Positions 33,548 to 33,912 of a DNA stretch of 33,912 bases are shown here, piece after piece. The notes below the pieces were generated by a model that saw only the letters and a program-made list of their open reading frames with translations, ran no database searches and was not told where the DNA came from. The DNA comes from an uncultured Clostridia bacterium. GTDB taxonomy: Bacteria > Bacillota > Clostridia > TANB77 > CAG-508. The stretch's first letter is position 1, and each line of letters begins with the position of its first letter. The position numbers and the translations under genes were made by a program. The DNA is taken from contig CAKOVW010000009.1 of NCBI GenBank assembly GCA_934122125.1, positions 1 through 33,912 on the forward strand, read 5' to 3'.

Positions 33548-33912
33548 TCAGTGCTGCTTTATATAAAGTAGTGGACGCAAGCCATAATTGCTACTGCTGT
33601 AAGTCGTACCGTAGCTGCTGCGGTAAGACGCGGAACTGTTAGCTATGCCAAGAGCTGTGTAGTAATACCCTCCACGAGTAACACAAGGGCAGAAGTTGCT
33701 ATCGTTAGAGTTCGTAGAGTACTCTGTGGTCCATTCCCTTGCATTTCCTGACATATCCCATATGTTGCAATATTTATCGACATTTTTTCCTGTATTCTGA
33801 AATGCTGTACTTTTATTTTGGATTGCATAATTTGATGTTCCTGAATATGTTTGTATAAATATTATTGCTGTATCCCATGCATAACTATTTACTAAATCAC
33901 TTGCATATACTA
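33548..33912 (-). CDS. FGE/SUMF1-domain protein, C-terminal part; candidate DGR variable protein
   Basis: A partial gene; the frame is open to the window edge (reading VYASDLVNSYAWDTAIIF at the cut). DMSGNAREWTTEYS, VTRGGYYYTA and YGLRPLLYI are the conserved C-terminal elements of the formylglycine-generating-enzyme-like C-type lectin fold. Upstream codons are normal for this genome (28% GC in 33781-33840), but 33601-33660 is 53% GC. About 25 of the 29 codons over 33584-33670 end in C or T (TAC, AGC, GCT, GGC, TCT). Such NNC/NNT runs arise when AAC/AAT codons of a template repeat are copied with adenine mutagenesis. The protein would then be a diversified ligand binder rather than an enzyme. 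No signal peptide can be judged because the start is missing. Confidence 0.8.
   Translation of the reverse strand, partial: VYASDLVNSYAWDTAIIFIQTYSGTSNYAIQNKSTAFQNTGKNVDKYCNIWDMSGNAREWTTEYSTNSNDSNFCPCVTRGGYYYTALGIANSSASYRSSYGTTYSSSNYGLRPLLYIKQH

Overview
The window is very AT-rich (roughly 25-28% GC by eye) and carries low-GC Gram-positive core genes: groES/groEL, polA without proofreading motifs, tagO-like and tagD/F/G/H-type wall teichoic acid genes, dacF-like carboxypeptidase and the sporulation gene ylbJ. This points to an anaerobic, probably gut-associated member of the Clostridia from a spore-forming lineage; the species cannot be named from the sequence.

Layout. 155-7802: mtaB (-), then a divergent small toxin-antitoxin operon (+, 1559-2261), a bidirectional terminator, and the minus-strand groES-groEL operon behind a CIRCE-like operator, preceded by a lytic transglycosylase gene and polA. 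7856-8918: a self-contained, much more GC-rich (about 47%) one-gene cassette with a near-perfect promoter and its own terminator, of unknown function; it abuts a truncated tfoX-like reading frame fused to an O6-methylguanine-DNA methyltransferase. 9604-12187: an accessory stretch of small genes, a flavodoxin gene fragment, a 22-bp palindrome, and a REP-associated tyrosine transposase (RAYT) with five copies of its palindrome, two of them spaced by a 49-bp tandem repeat.

12184-26121: a long co-directional minus-strand block that may be read from the promoter at 26116-26144. It encodes a secreted beta-propeller protein, TagG/TagH exporter, three CDP-glycerol glycerophosphotransferase-family proteins (one fused to a GT4 glycosyltransferase), TagD, TyrS, RpiA, TagO/WecA (frameshifted in this sequence), RuvB, a polytopic GT-C glycosyltransferase and QueH. 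Together they would make CDP-glycerol, start a polymer on undecaprenyl phosphate, elongate and decorate it, and export it.

26224-29564 (+): VanW-like protein, D-Ala-D-Ala carboxypeptidase, YlbJ and a small conserved protein. 29615-33307 (-): a TetR-regulated ABC-2 exporter operon with an inverted-repeat operator. 33548 to the edge (-): the C-terminal part of a formylglycine-generating-enzyme-like (C-type lectin fold) protein. Its last ~40 codons jump to about 53% GC, are almost all NNC/NNT, and are followed three bases after the stop by a 7-bp-stem hairpin. This is the signature of a diversity-generating retroelement (DGR) variable region. No reverse transcriptase or template repeat was seen in the window, so this is the most interesting lead to follow outside it.
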